Of a DNA stretch of 64,000 nt, positions 34,052 through 43,284 are shown one piece after another. Position numbers and translations under genes: made by a program. The stretch spans positions 3,257,001 through 3,321,000 of the forward strand of contig NZ_CP034766.1 in the NCBI RefSeq assembly GCF_004006015.1, in the 5' to 3' direction. The notes beneath the pieces were generated by a model. That model saw nothing but the letters and a program-made list of their open reading frames with translations, ran no database searches and was not told the DNA's origin. How positions within the stretch are numbered: position 1 is the first letter of the stretch; every line of letters begins with the position of its first letter. The stretch comes from Rhodococcus sp. X156. Its GTDB lineage: Bacteria > Actinomycetota > Actinomycetes > Mycobacteriales > Mycobacteriaceae.

Positions 34052-35097
34052 CACTGGCCTCCATCGGCGAGCACGTCGGCGAGGTCGAACCGGACGGGCA
34101 CGTCCAGCTGGTCGTAGGTGCACGAGGAGGGGGTGCGGTCGGGGCGCCAGCGCAGGAACTTGGCGGCGTGGCGCAGCCGGTCGCCCTCCATCTGGTCGTA
34201 GGCCACCTCCACCACCCGCTCCGGTCGCAGCGGCACCCAGGAGTGGTCCTCGCGGGCGTTCCACCGGTTGGGCTCACCCTCGTGGACCACGTCCGACCCC
34301 AGGCGCAGCGGCTGCAGCTCCTCGAGCAGCTCCTTGCGCCGCTGTGCGGTGAACGCCGAGGCGCCGCCGATCATGTGCATCTCGTCGCCGTCGTAGAGGC
34401 CGAGCAGCATGGAGCCGATGCCGGGCACGCTCTTGTGCGGCCGGTAGCCGATGACCACGCAGTCGGCGGTGCGGTGGTGCTTGACCTTGATCATCTCCCG
34501 GCGGTCCGGTGCGTAGTGCCCGGCGAGCCGCTTGGCCACCACCCCGTCCAGCCCGGCGCCCTCGAACTCGGCGAACCACTGCTGGGCGATCGCGGCGTCG
34601 GTGGTGGCCGTGGTGACGTGGCAGGTGGGCCCGGTGACGCCCAGGCCCAGCAGCAGCTCGCGACGGCGGGAGAACGGCTCGGCAGTCAGGTCCTCCGCAC
34701 CCAGCGCCAGCAGGTCGAAGCCCACCACCTGCGCCGGGGTCTGCTCCGCCAGCAGCGCGATGCGGCTGGCGGCAGGGTGGATGCGCTGGCTCAGGGAGTC
34801 CCAGTCCAGCCGGGTGCGGCCGTCGATCTCCCGGGGCACCACGATCTCGCCGTCCAGCACGCACTGCTCCGGCAGCTCGGCGAGCACCCCCGCCACCACC
34901 TCGGGGAAGTAGCGGGTCAGCGACTTTCCGCTGCGCGAGCCCAGCTCCACCTCGTCGCCGTCACGAAAGACGATGCAGCGGAAGCCGTCCCACTTGGGCT
35001 CGTAGGACCAGATCGGCTCGCCGGCACCCTGCACGGGCACGGCGTCGGCGGCCTTGGCCAGCATGGGCTTGACGGGCGGGCGCACCGGGAGGTCCAT
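34051..35097 (-). CDS. ligC: ATP-dependent DNA ligase (LigC-like)
   Basis: A 348-residue ATP-dependent ligase: adenylation domain with nucleophile Lys35 in EPKWDGFR, motif III-type FDLLALG, motif IV GLDGVVAKRL and motif V MIKVKHHRTADCVVIGYR, followed by an OB-fold domain. Size and partner gene match mycobacterial LigC, a backup ligase for end joining. It is separate from the NAD-dependent replicative ligase. One-base overlap with the downstream polymerase gene indicates a two-gene operon. Confidence 0.92.
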   Translation of the reverse strand: MDLPVRPPVKPMLAKAADAVPVQGAGEPIWSYEPKWDGFRCIVFRDGDEVELGSRSGKSLTRYFPEVVAGVLAELPEQCVLDGEIVVPREIDGRTRLDWDSLSQRIHPAASRIALLAEQTPAQVVGFDLLALGAEDLTAEPFSRRRELLLGLGVTGPTCHVTTATTDAAIAQQWFAEFEGAGLDGVVAKRLAGHYAPDRREMIKVKHHRTADCVVIGYRPHKSVPGIGSMLLGLYDGDEMHMIGGASAFTAQRRKELLEELQPLRLGSDVVHEGEPNRWNAREDHSWVPLRPERVVEVAYDQMEGDRLRHAAKFLRWRPDRTPSSCTYDQLDVPVRFDLADVLADGGQ

Positions 35098-35145
35098 CTG
35101 CCCATCCTGGCCCAGGCAGCCGGGATCCGGGTAGGGAGAGCCGGC

Positions 35146-36504
35146 TCAGCCCCGGGCGAGGCGGGCCAGCAGCAGGGTCTCGGCCAGGCAGACGCGCTCG
35201 AACTCCGCCAGGTGCAGGCCCTCGTCCACGCCGTGCGCACGGGTGTCGGGGTCCTCCACCCCGGTGACCAGCACGGCCGCGTCCGGGAAGGCGTCGACGA
35301 ACTCGGCGATGAACGGGATGGAGCCACCCATCCCCATGTCCACCGGTTCGGTGCCGTCCCAGGCGTCGCGGAAGCTGGACCGGGCGGCGTCGTAGGCCGG
35401 TCCGCTGGCGTCGATGGCGCAGGGCTGGCCGGTCTCCCCACCGGTGACCGTCACCTGAGCGCCCCAGCCGACGTGGCTGCGCAGGTGCTCGGTGAGCGCG
35501 GCCAGCGCCGCGTGGGCGTCGGTGCCCGGCGGGACGCGCAGGCTCACCTTGGCCCGGGCCACCGGCACCAGCGTGTTGGAGGAGGCGGCCACGGTGGGGG
35601 CGTCGATGCCGATGACGGCGATGGCCGGGCCGTTCCACAGCCGCGACACCACCGAGCCGGTGCCCAGCTGCTGCACGCCGTCGAGCAGCGACGACTCCGC
35701 CCGCACCCGCTCCTCGGGGTAGTCCAGGTCGGCCGCCTCGCCCTGCGGCAGTCCGGCCACCGCCACCGAGCCGTCGGGGTGGTGCAGCGTCGCCAGCAAC
35801 CGGCACAGGGTGGTGAGCGCGTCCGGCGCCACCCCGCCCCACAGCCCGGAGTGCACGGCGTGGCCGAGGGTGCGGACCTCGACGACGCAGTCGGCCAGCC
35901 CGCGCAGCGAGACGGTGAGGGCAGGGACGCCGACGTCCCAGTTGGCGGAGTCGGCGATGACGATGGCATCCGCGGCGAGGCGGTCGCGGTAGGTGTGCAG
36001 CAGCCGGGTCAGCGACGGCGAGCCGGACTCCTCCTCGCCCTCCACGAACACGGTGACCCCCACCGGCGGGGCGCCGCCGTGGGCGCGGAACGCAGCCAGG
36101 TGCGCCGCGATGCCCGCCTTGTCGTCGGCGGCGCCGCGGGCGTAGAGGCGCTCGCCGCGCTCGGTGGGCTCGAACGGCGGACTGGTCCACGCCGTGACGT
36201 CGCCGGTGGGCTGCACGTCGTGGTGGGCGTAGAGCAGCACCGTCGGCGCTCCGGGCGGTGCCGGGTGGTGGGCGATGACGGCGGGTGCGCCGCCCTCGCT
36301 GACCACGTCCACCTGGGCGAAGCCGGCCTCGCGCAGCAGCCGGGCCACGGCCTCGGCGCTGCGCTGCACGTCGGCGGCGCGGGCCGGGTCGGCGTACACC
36401 GAGGGGATGCGCACGAGGTCCTCGAGGTCGGCCCGGACCGCGGGCAGCACCTGCGCCAGGGTCTCGCGCAGCTCGGACTCGGAGGGGCTCAGCGCAGCAG
36501 TCAT
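35146..36504 (-). CDS. M20-family dipeptidase
   Basis: A 452-residue metallopeptidase with the two-zinc M20 site: His/Asp in LLYAHHDVQPTG, the bridging aspartate in GRGAADDKAG-type context (YARGAADDKAG), and the catalytic Glu pair in VFVEGEEESGSPS; a C-terminal histidine in DTRAHGVDEGLHLAEF. The dimerisation domain (GHAVHSGLWGGVAPDALTTLCRLLATL) is complete. Activity on dipeptides or N-acyl amino acids is likely. It lies 45 bases upstream of the ligC start window and 45 bases after purQ's stop, both on the same strand. Confidence 0.9.
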   Translation of the reverse strand: MTAALSPSESELRETLAQVLPAVRADLEDLVRIPSVYADPARAADVQRSAEAVARLLREAGFAQVDVVSEGGAPAVIAHHPAPPGAPTVLLYAHHDVQPTGDVTAWTSPPFEPTERGERLYARGAADDKAGIAAHLAAFRAHGGAPPVGVTVFVEGEEESGSPSLTRLLHTYRDRLAADAIVIADSANWDVGVPALTVSLRGLADCVVEVRTLGHAVHSGLWGGVAPDALTTLCRLLATLHHPDGSVAVAGLPQGEAADLDYPEERVRAESSLLDGVQQLGTGSVVSRLWNGPAIAVIGIDAPTVAASSNTLVPVARAKVSLRVPPGTDAHAALAALTEHLRSHVGWGAQVTVTGGETGQPCAIDASGPAYDAARSSFRDAWDGTEPVDMGMGGSIPFIAEFVDAFPDAAVLVTGVEDPDTRAHGVDEGLHLAEFERVCLAETLLLARLARG

Positions 36505-36549
36505 GCCCCCGAGCCTAGGACGGGGCCCGACGAGCGGGCCCCGCGGTGC

Positions 36550-37230
36550 TCACGCGCTGGCGAGCACGCCGTCCAGCACGGACAGGAAGATGCCCAGGCC
36601 GTCGTCGGTGGGACCGGTGAGCTTCTCGGTGGCGTGCTCGGGGTGCGGCATCAGCCCCACCACCCGGCCGTCGGCCGAGGAGATGCCGGCGATGGCGCGC
36701 ATCGACCCGTTGGGGTTGTCGCCGACGTAGCGGAAGACCACGCGGCCCTCACCCTCCAGCTCGTCCAGGGTGTCCTCGGCGGCCACGTAGCGGCCCTCGC
36801 CGGACTTCAGCGGCACCAGGATCTCTGCGCCGGCCTCGTAGCGCGAGCTCCAGGCGGTGCTGGTGGACTCCACCCGCAGCCACTGGTCGCGGCACAGGAA
36901 GTGCAGGCCGTCGTTGCGGGTGAGCGCCCCGGGCAGCAGCCCGGCCTCGCAGAGCACCTGGAAGCCGTTGCAGATGCCCAGCACCGGCAGGCCGGCGCCC
37001 GCGGCGCGCACCACCTCGGTCATCACCGGCGCGAAGCGGGCGATGGCTCCGGCACGCAGGTAGTCGCCGTAGGAGAAGCCACCCGGCACGATCACCGCGT
37101 CGACTCCGCGCAGGTCAGCGTCGCCGTGCCACAGGCTGACCGGCTCCGCGCCGGACAGGCGCACGGCGCGGGCGGCGTCGACGTCGTCCAGCGTCCCCGG
37201 GAAGGTGATGACTCCGATGCGCGCGCTCAC
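36550..37230 (-). CDS. purQ: Phosphoribosylformylglycinamidine synthase subunit PurQ
   Basis: A 226-residue class I glutamine amidotransferase that supplies ammonia to PurL. The nucleophile is in [11 protein letters not shown], the oxyanion region is [20 protein letters not shown], and the His-Glu pair is in LMPHPEHA. The GTG at 37230 overlaps the purS stop by four bases (GTGA), which fixes the start; upstream codons in the same frame are not needed. Confidence 0.96.
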   Translation of the reverse strand: MSARIGVITFPGTLDDVDAARAVRLSGAEPVSLWHGDADLRGVDAVIVPGGFSYGDYLRAGAIARFAPVMTEVVRAAGAGLPVLGICNGFQVLCEAGLLPGALTRNDGLHFLCRDQWLRVESTSTAWSSRYEAGAEILVPLKSGEGRYVAAEDTLDELEGEGRVVFRYVGDNPNGSMRAIAGISSADGRVVGLMPHPEHATEKLTGPTDDGLGIFLSVLDGVLASA

Positions 37231-37466
37231 TCCTGCACCCTCCGCACGGTCCAGTCCTCGATCACGGTGTTGCACAGCAGGGTCTGCGCGATCTGCGCCA
37301 GCGCGGCGTCGTCGACGTCGTCGGCGACCTCCAGCTCGAAGCGCTTGCCCTGGCGGACGTCAGCGACCCCGGTGAAGCCCAGCCGCGGCAGCGCCCCAGC
37401 GATGGCCTGACCCTGGGGGTCGAGGATCTCGGCCTTCGGCATGACGTCCACGACTACTCGGGCCAC
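37227..37466 (-). CDS. purS: Phosphoribosylformylglycinamidine synthase subunit PurS
   Basis: A 79-residue PurS, the small subunit that bridges PurL and PurQ. The family pattern is [44 protein letters not shown]. The frame is open far upstream, but the GTG at 37466 has GGGAG at good distance and gives the standard length. It is the first gene of a purSQ pair, with purL transcribed separately 5 kb away. Confidence 0.94.
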   Translation of the reverse strand: MARVVVDVMPKAEILDPQGQAIAGALPRLGFTGVADVRQGKRFELEVADDVDDAALAQIAQTLLCNTVIEDWTVRRVQE

Positions 37467-37747
37467 GCGGCGCTCCCTGGTTAGAATCGGTGTTGACGAG
37501 GGTGAGCCTACTGGCAGGGCCGGAGGACGCCTCTCGTCGCCAGGGCCAGACCGCCCCGCAGGGACGGCCCACTGGCCACGCACTGCGAAAGGTCGCTGCG
37601 CCGGCAGGTTCGCCGGACGTGTTGTCTTCCCCCACTGGTCATCCGGGCACGGGACTGCTTGATCAGCCGAACTCGGCTCGGTCCGATAGTTTTCGGGTTG
37701 TTGGTCTGGGCAACAACTTTCCGCGACGCGACAGGAGCACGAGCACG
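37467..37747. promoter_or_regulatory. Divergent promoter region of purS and an SCP2-hydrolase gene
   Basis: 281 bases without a gene. On the + strand there are two -10-like boxes: TAGAAT at 37482-37487 and TAGTTT at 37687-37692. Just after the second, GTTGTT (37697-37702) and AACAAC (37712-37717) form a 6-bp inverted repeat at the predicted transcript start, a possible operator or 5' hairpin. I see no clear purS -10 box and no other structure. Confidence 0.45.
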
Positions 37748-39028
37748 ATGTCACCGTTACGGGAGAGCATCGATCCATCCACGGTGTTGCGCAACCACCT
37801 CCCCATGGATCTCACCCGATCGGTGCTCGCCCGCCGTCCCCTGGTGACGGTGGTCCTGGACATCGCCGGGCGCGGCCGCTGGACCCTCTACATCAAGCAC
37901 GGCGAGGTCAGCCTGGTGGTGGGCGCGATCGCACGTCCCACCTGCTGCATCCGCACCGACGCCGCCACCCTCGCCGACCTGCTGATGGGCCGGCGCAGCG
38001 GCGTGGAGGCGTTCCTGACCGGGGACCTGGTGGCCCGCGGCAGCCTGAACACGGTGCTGCAGGTGGGCGGCGCCTTCGCCCCGGAGGCCCACCTGCCCAC
38101 CCGGGCGCACTCCCGGGAGGTCAGCGCCTACGGCGTGCGCACCGCCTACCTGGAGGCCGGACCGGCCGACGGCCGCCCGGTGGTGCTGCTGCACGGCCTG
38201 GGCGCCACCAACGCCTCGATGCTGCCGGTGCTCGCCGACCTGGCCAAGGACCACCGGGTGATCTCCCCGGACACCCCCGGCTTCGGCGCGTCCGAGGCGC
38301 CGCCGTGGAAGTACACCGCCGAGCAGATGCACCGCTGGCTGCGCTCGTTCCTGGACGCCGTCGACGCCCGCGGCGCCGTGGTGATCGGCAACTCCCTGGG
38401 CGGGCGGCTGGCCCTGGAGCTGGCGCTGCGCGACCCCGACGCGGTGGACCGGCTGGTGCTGCTGTGTCCCGCGCCCGCGTTCCGCCGCTTCCGCCAGCTG
38501 GCCCCAGTGGCCAAGCGGCTGCCCATGCTGATGGCCCGGATGCCGTTCGGCCCGCCCCGGCCCGCGCTGGTCACCGGGCTCAAGGCCATGTTCGCCGACC
38601 CCAGCCGGTTGCCCTCCACCTGGTACGACGCCGCCATCGACGAGTTCCTCATCGCCATGAAGGACCCGTCCCACCGGCGCGCCGCGCTCTCGGCGATGCT
38701 CAACATCTACACCGACGAGCCGTTCGGGGAGTCCGGGTTCTGGGATCGGCTGCCGCACCTGGAGCCGCCGGCGCTGTTCATCTGGGGCGCCGCGGACCGG
38801 TTGGTGCCGGCCAGCTTCGCTCGCCACGTCACCGAGGCCCTGCCCGATGCGGAGTCGGTGGTGATCCCCGACTGCGGGCACGTGCCGCAGTTCGAGCTGC
38901 CGGAGCTGACCATGCGGCTGACGCGCAGCTTCCTCGCCACCGGTCGCCGCCACGTCCCGGCCGACCGCGTGCTGCGCCAGTGGAAGGACGGCCAGGACAA
39001 GCCCGGCCGGTGGGAGAAGGAGTCCTAG
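37748..39028 (+). CDS. Alpha/beta hydrolase with N-terminal SCP2-like domain
   Basis: A 426-residue fusion. Residues 1-110 resemble an SCP2 sterol/lipid-carrier domain (VTVVLDIAGRGRWTLYIKHGEVSLVVGAIARPTCCIRTDAATLADLLMGRRSGVEAFLTGDLVARGSL). Residues 130-405 are an alpha/beta hydrolase: oxyanion region VVLLHGLGATNAS, nucleophile elbow VIGNSLGGRLALEL, acid in IWGAADRLVPA and histidine in IPDCGHVPQFE. The carrier domain may hand a lipid-like substrate to the hydrolase. The ATG at 37748 is preceded by AGGAGC; the longer frame upstream lacks family features. The metallo-hydrolase gene begins directly at its stop. Confidence 0.82.
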   Translation: MSPLRESIDPSTVLRNHLPMDLTRSVLARRPLVTVVLDIAGRGRWTLYIKHGEVSLVVGAIARPTCCIRTDAATLADLLMGRRSGVEAFLTGDLVARGSLNTVLQVGGAFAPEAHLPTRAHSREVSAYGVRTAYLEAGPADGRPVVLLHGLGATNASMLPVLADLAKDHRVISPDTPGFGASEAPPWKYTAEQMHRWLRSFLDAVDARGAVVIGNSLGGRLALELALRDPDAVDRLVLLCPAPAFRRFRQLAPVAKRLPMLMARMPFGPPRPALVTGLKAMFADPSRLPSTWYDAAIDEFLIAMKDPSHRRAALSAMLNIYTDEPFGESGFWDRLPHLEPPALFIWGAADRLVPASFARHVTEALPDAESVVIPDCGHVPQFELPELTMRLTRSFLATGRRHVPADRVLRQWKDGQDKPGRWEKES

Positions 39029-39667
39029 ATGCAGCTCACCCACCTCGGGCACTCCTGCCTGCTCCTGGAGGCTGAGGGCGTCCGCATCCTCATCGACCCA
39101 GGCACCTTCGCCACCGGCTTCGCCGAGCTGACCGGACTGGACGCGGTGCTGGTCACCCACCAGCACCCGGACCACGTGGACGTGGACGCCCTGCCGCAGC
39201 TGCTGGGCAACAACCCGGGTGCGCGGCTGGTGGCCGACTACATGACCGCCACCAAGCTGGGTGACCCCTGGACGCCGGTGAGCCCGGGCGAGCGGTTCAC
39301 GGTGGGACCGGTGCGAGTGCGGGTGGAGGGCGGCACGCACGCGGTGATCCACCCGGACGTCCCGGTGATCGAGAACGTGGCCTACCTGTTCGGCACCGCG
39401 GCGCAGCCCAACCACCTGCTGCACCCCGGTGACTCCTTCCACGTGCCCGAGGAGCCGGTGGCGGTGCTGGCGCTGCCGGCCGGCGCCCCGTGGCTGAAGA
39501 TCGCCGAGGCCGTGGACTACCTGCGGGCGGTGTCGCCGGAGGTCGCCGTCCCCATCCACCAGGCCGTGCTGGCCAAGCCCGAGATGCACTACCGACTGCT
39601 GGAGCAGCTGCGCCCGGAGCACACCGAGCTGCGGGTGCTCGAGCACGGCGTGGCCAGCGAGGTCTAG
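39029..39667 (+). CDS. MBL-fold metallo-hydrolase
   Basis: A 212-residue metallo-beta-lactamase fold protein of the UlaG/RomA-like group: MQLTHLGHSCLLLEAEGVRILIDPG at the start, the zinc motif VTHQHPDHVDVDALP and later histidines (GGTHAVIH, HPGDSFH). Its substrate is unknown. The ATG follows the upstream stop with no gap, so it is co-translated with the SCP2-hydrolase. The order beside purSQ matches mycobacterial Rv0786c, from memory. Its TAG is shared with the convergent deacetylase-like gene through CTAG. Confidence 0.85.
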   Translation: MQLTHLGHSCLLLEAEGVRILIDPGTFATGFAELTGLDAVLVTHQHPDHVDVDALPQLLGNNPGARLVADYMTATKLGDPWTPVSPGERFTVGPVRVRVEGGTHAVIHPDVPVIENVAYLFGTAAQPNHLLHPGDSFHVPEEPVAVLALPAGAPWLKIAEAVDYLRAVSPEVAVPIHQAVLAKPEMHYRLLEQLRPEHTELRVLEHGVASEV

Positions 39668-40368
39668 GCCGCCCCGCTGCGGGCCGCCCCGGGGGTGCAC
39701 GTGGCGTAGGTGACGGGGTCCGCGCCGTGGTGCAGGGCCAGGTCCAGCGCGTCCAGCAGAGCCTGCCGCGGCCCCGAGCTGTCGAGCTGAGCCGCCTTGG
39801 CCGCCAGCCGCAGCACTCCGCCGCGCCGGGCGGTCCGGTCCGCGGCCAGCACCAGCGCCCGGCAGCGCCACGGCTCGGTGGTGGTGCCGCCACCCACGCC
39901 GAGCACCCGGGACCAGGTGGTGGGGCCGGCAGGCAGCGCACGGACCGCGCCGCGGTCGGCGCAGAGCCGGAAGCCCGCCTGCGGCAGCGCGGCCAGGGCA
40001 CCGGCGGAGATCGTCCACTGCGGCGGGACGAACAGCCGGGTGCGCAGCCCCACCTGCTCGAGCACCCGGTCGGCGGCGGTCAGGCGCAGCAGGGCCTCGT
40101 GCTGGGCCAGGACGGCGAACTCGGCGCGACGCTTGCGGACGGCCGCCTGGTCGTAGCCGTGCAGCACGACGGCGTCCCCCTGCTCGCGGCGGTGGCGCAG
40201 CCAGTGCTGGGCCACGGCGTCGGCGGTCAGCCGGTAGCCGCTCTTGCGCCGCGGGGCCACCAGCAGCGACAACGGCACGGCCCGGCGGTCGAGCTCAGCG
40301 GCGAAGGCCCGCGCCGGCCCGAGGGTCTCGGCGCGGACCCCGGACAGCGACACGATCACGGAAGCCAC
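39664..40368 (-). CDS. DUF2334 polysaccharide deacetylase-like protein
   Basis: A 234-residue protein resembling the DUF2334 branch of the polysaccharide deacetylase superfamily: IVSLSGVRAETLGPARAFAAELDRRAVPLSLLVAPRRK, GDAVVLHGYDQ (in place of the HExxNH-type metal motif), LFVPPQWTISAGALAALPQAGFRL. The metal-binding residues are only partly kept, so catalysis is uncertain. It starts at a GTG at 40368; a GTG three codons in is also possible. The stop overlaps the convergent MBL-fold gene in CTAG. Confidence 0.75.
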   Translation of the reverse strand: MASVIVSLSGVRAETLGPARAFAAELDRRAVPLSLLVAPRRKSGYRLTADAVAQHWLRHRREQGDAVVLHGYDQAAVRKRRAEFAVLAQHEALLRLTAADRVLEQVGLRTRLFVPPQWTISAGALAALPQAGFRLCADRGAVRALPAGPTTWSRVLGVGGGTTTEPWRCRALVLAADRTARRGGVLRLAAKAAQLDSSGPRQALLDALDLALHHGADPVTYATCTPGAARSGAA

Positions 40369-40434
40369 CTGCCCAGCACACCCGGTGGAGGTGAACTCCA
40401 GGCGTGGCCGCGGCGCACGCTGGGTGAACTGTCG

Positions 40435-41322
40435 CTAGCGGCCCAGCCAGTCGGCGAAGGACAGCCCGGAGATGCGCTCGTAGGCCTCCACGTACCGCTG
40501 GCGGGTCGCGGCCGCCACCTCCGCAGGCAGCGGCGGCGGGGCGTCGTCACCGTGGCGGTCCCAGCCGGAGTCCGGGCCGGTCAGCCAGTCGCGGACGTAC
40601 TGCTTGTCGAAGCTGGGCTGCACCCGCCCCTCGGTGAAGCCCTCGGCCGGCCAGAAGCGGGAGGAGTCCGGGGTGAGCACCTCGTCGCCCAGCACCAGCC
40701 TGCCCTCGGCGTCGCGGCCGAACTCCAGCTTGGTGTCGGCCAGGATCACGCCACGCTCGGCGGCGTGCGCGGCGGCCCGGGAGTAGATGTCCAGCGTGGC
40801 GGTGCGCAGCTGCTCGGCCAGCTCAACACCCACCTGCGCCGCCACCGTCGCGAAGTCCACGTTCTCGTCGTGCTCCCCCATCACCGCCTTGGTGGCCGGG
40901 GTGAAGATCGGCTCCGGCAGCTGGCTGGCCTCGCCCAGGCCCGCCGGCAGCGTCACCCCGCACACCGACCCGCTCGCCCGGTAGTCGGCCAGGCCGGAGC
41001 CGGTGAGGTAGCCGCGGACCACGCACTCCACCGGCACCATGTCCAGCCGGCGCACCACCAGCGCCCGGCCCAGCAGCTCGGCGGGGATGCGCTGGTCGTC
41101 GGGCTCGCCGGCCAGGTGGTTCGCCCCGCCCAGCAGCCCGAAGAAGAACACGCTCATCGCGGTGAGCACCCGGCCCTTGTCCGGGATCGGCGTGGGCAGC
41201 ACGTGGTCGTAGGCCGAGATCCGGTCGGAGGCCACCAGCAGCAGGTGATCGTCGTCGATGGCGTAGAGATCACGCACCTTGCCGGCGGCGACGTGGGTGT
41301 AGTCAGCGAGGGAGGGGCGCAC
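40435..41322 (-). CDS. purC: SAICAR synthetase PurC
   Basis: A 295-residue phosphoribosylaminoimidazole-succinocarboxamide synthase joining aspartate to CAIR with ATP. Motifs: [64 protein letters not shown] and [17 protein letters not shown]. The GTG start at 41322 lies eight bases after a TAGGCT box (41336-41331), so it is leaderless. That box overlaps the stop codon of the upstream ABC exporter gene. Confidence 0.96.
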   Translation of the reverse strand: MRPSLADYTHVAAGKVRDLYAIDDDHLLLVASDRISAYDHVLPTPIPDKGRVLTAMSVFFFGLLGGANHLAGEPDDQRIPAELLGRALVVRRLDMVPVECVVRGYLTGSGLADYRASGSVCGVTLPAGLGEASQLPEPIFTPATKAVMGEHDENVDFATVAAQVGVELAEQLRTATLDIYSRAAAHAAERGVILADTKLEFGRDAEGRLVLGDEVLTPDSSRFWPAEGFTEGRVQPSFDKQYVRDWLTGPDSGWDRHGDDAPPPLPAEVAAATRQRYVEAYERISGLSFADWLGR

Positions 41323-41330
41323 GATGATCG

Positions 41331-41336
41331 AGCCTA
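41331..41336 (-). promoter_or_regulatory. -10 box of leaderless purC, inside the ABC exporter stop
   Basis: TAGGCT on the minus strand (41336 to 41331). Its first three bases are the TAG stop of the exporter gene. Confidence 0.6.
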
Positions 41337-43196
41337 TCGGGCGAGCGTCGGTTGCCCGTCGACCGCGGGGCGGACCTCGCCGCCCCGGGCGAGCAGCGTG
41401 GCGTAGCGCCCGCCGAGGGCGCGCAGCTGCTCGTGCGTGCCGCGCTCCACGGCGCGGCCGTGGTCGAGCACCACGATCTGGTCGGCGTCGCGGACCGTGG
41501 AGAGGCGGTGCGCGATGGTGATGGTGGTGCGTCCACGGCTGACCACGTCCAGCGCCGCCTGCACGGCGCGCTCGGTCTCGTTGTCCAGGGCACTGGTGGC
41601 CTCGTCCAGCACCAGCACCCGCGGGTCGCGCAACAAGGTGCGGGCGATGGCGATGCGCTGCTTCTCCCCGCCGGAGAAGCGGTGCCCGCGGGCCCCGACC
41701 ACGGTGTCGTAGCCGTCGGGCAGCGAGGAGATCAGCTCGTGCACCTGCGCGGCTCGCGCCGCCGCCTCGATCTCGGCGTCGGTGGCCCCCGGGCGGGCGT
41801 GGCGCAGGTTCTCCCGGATCGTCGCGTGCAGCAGGTAGGTCTCCTGCGAGACCACGCCCACCAGCTCGGAGAGCTCGGCGAGCCGGATGTCGCGCAGGTC
41901 CACCCCGTCCAGGGTGACCTGGCCGGTGGTGGGGTCGTGCAGCCGTGCCACCAGCGAGGCCAGCGTGGTCTTGCCGGAGCCGGTCTCCCCCACCAGGGCC
42001 AGCGCCGACCCGGGGGGCACCTCGATGGTGACGCCGGTGAGGGCGTCGCGGTGGGAGCCCTCGTAGCGGAAGCCCACGTCGACGAAGCGGACGGCGCCGG
42101 CCACCTCCTCCTTCGGCATGGGCACCGGGTGCTCGGGATCGGCGATGTCCACCGGCAGGTCCAGGTACTCGAAGATGCGGCTGAACAGGGCCAGCGAGCT
42201 GGTCACCGAGACGCCGACGTCGAGCAGGCTCATCAGCGGCCGGAACAGCGTGCTCTGCAGCCCGGTGAAGGCGACCAGCGTGCCGATGGTCATGCCGCCG
42301 GAGGTGGCCGGCAGCCCGGCCGCGAGGTACAGCAGTGCCGGGATGGCCGAGAAGATGATGCTCATCGTGGCCATCCGCCAGCGTCCGGACAGCTGCGAGC
42401 GGACCTCGAGGTCGACCAGCAGGTGCGAGGTGGCGGCGAAGCGGTCGGACATGACCGGGCCGGCGCCCAGGGTCTTGCCCAGCTGCACCCCGCTGATGGA
42501 CAGGCTCTCGTCGATCTGGGTCTGCATGTCCGCCAGCGCGCGCTGGCGCTGGGCGGTGATGGCCCGGCGCATCAGGGCCACCCGACGGGTGAGCCAGATC
42601 GCCGGCGGCAGCACCACCAGGGACAGCAGCGACAGCCGCCAGCTCAGCACGGCCATCGCCACCACGGTGCCCACCACCGTGGTCACGTTCGAGGCGATCG
42701 ACGTCGCGGTGGAGGTGACCACCGTCTGCATGCCACCGATGTCGTTGGTGAGCCGGGACTGCACCTCACCGCCGCGGGTGCGGGTGAAGAAGCTCAGCGA
42801 CTGGCGCTGCAGGTGGGAGAACACGCTGGTGCGCAGGTTGTGCATCACGCGCTGGCCGACGGTGGTGGAGATCCACGTCTGCACCACGCCCAGCACCGCG
42901 CTCACCACCGTGACCACGAGCATGCCGACCACCGCCCACACCAGCAGCGGCACGTCCTGCTCGGGAATCGCGCGGTCGATCACCTCGCGCACCAGGAACG
43001 GGGTGGCCAGGGCGACCGTGGACGCCACCACGATCAACGCCATCACCGCCGCGACCTGCCAGCGGTAGGGCGCGAACAGCGAGCCGATCCGGCGCAGGCT
43101 CACCGGGGAGTCCTGCAGCTGGGCACGGTCGGCGGGATCAAGCTTGCGGGGGCCGCCACGACCCCCGCCGCGCCCACCGAAGGGTGGAGCCGTCAT
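41334..43196 (-). CDS. ABC exporter with fused membrane and ATPase domains
   Basis: A 620-residue half-transporter of the MsbA/LmrA type. An N-terminal Gly/Arg-rich tail precedes six membrane segments (about 55-340) and an ATPase: Walker [13 protein letters not shown]-loop [10 protein letters not shown], signature [17 protein letters not shown], Walker [13 protein letters not shown] and H-loop [10 protein letters not shown]. It should work as a homodimer. A drug or lipid substrate is likely, because a MarR regulator is divergent across a palindromic operator region; the substrate itself is unknown. Confidence 0.93.
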   Translation of the reverse strand: MTAPPFGGRGGGRGGPRKLDPADRAQLQDSPVSLRRIGSLFAPYRWQVAAVMALIVVASTVALATPFLVREVIDRAIPEQDVPLLVWAVVGMLVVTVVSAVLGVVQTWISTTVGQRVMHNLRTSVFSHLQRQSLSFFTRTRGGEVQSRLTNDIGGMQTVVTSTATSIASNVTTVVGTVVAMAVLSWRLSLLSLVVLPPAIWLTRRVALMRRAITAQRQRALADMQTQIDESLSISGVQLGKTLGAGPVMSDRFAATSHLLVDLEVRSQLSGRWRMATMSIIFSAIPALLYLAAGLPATSGGMTIGTLVAFTGLQSTLFRPLMSLLDVGVSVTSSLALFSRIFEYLDLPVDIADPEHPVPMPKEEVAGAVRFVDVGFRYEGSHRDALTGVTIEVPPGSALALVGETGSGKTTLASLVARLHDPTTGQVTLDGVDLRDIRLAELSELVGVVSQETYLLHATIRENLRHARPGATDAEIEAAARAAQVHELISSLPDGYDTVVGARGHRFSGGEKQRIAIARTLLRDPRVLVLDEATSALDNETERAVQAALDVVSRGRTTITIAHRLSTVRDADQIVVLDHGRAVERGTHEQLRALGGRYATLLARGGEVRPAVDGQPTLAR

Positions 43197-43233
43197 GTGT
43201 CACCACCCCTCTCCAGTGTCGGGGCAACTATGC

Positions 43234-43254
43234 TGAGGTTCCCTCAACATGAGG
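43234..43254. promoter_or_regulatory. MarR operator array between exporter and marR
   Basis: Alternating inverted arms TGAGG-TTC-CCTCA-ACA-TGAGG, i.e. two perfect 5-3-5 palindromes sharing an arm. A third TGAGG follows at 43266-43270. The array lies at the marR -35 region and next to a CATAGT -10-like box for the exporter (43232-43227). Confidence 0.65.
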
Positions 43255-43270
43255 TACTTGTCAAATGAGG

Positions 43271-43276
43271 TAGGCT
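43271..43276 (+). promoter_or_regulatory. -10 box of leaderless marR
   Basis: TAGGCT ends eight bases before the ATG at 43285 and favours that start over the in-frame ATG at 43249. Confidence 0.6.
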
Positions 43277-43284
43277 CGCTGACC

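Noticed and set aside
34021-37410. 1129-codon + strand frame opposite ligC, the M20 gene and purQ
   Set aside because: The longest frame in the area, but its translation is repetitive His/Gly/Val/Gln without a domain, and all three minus-strand genes are well identified.
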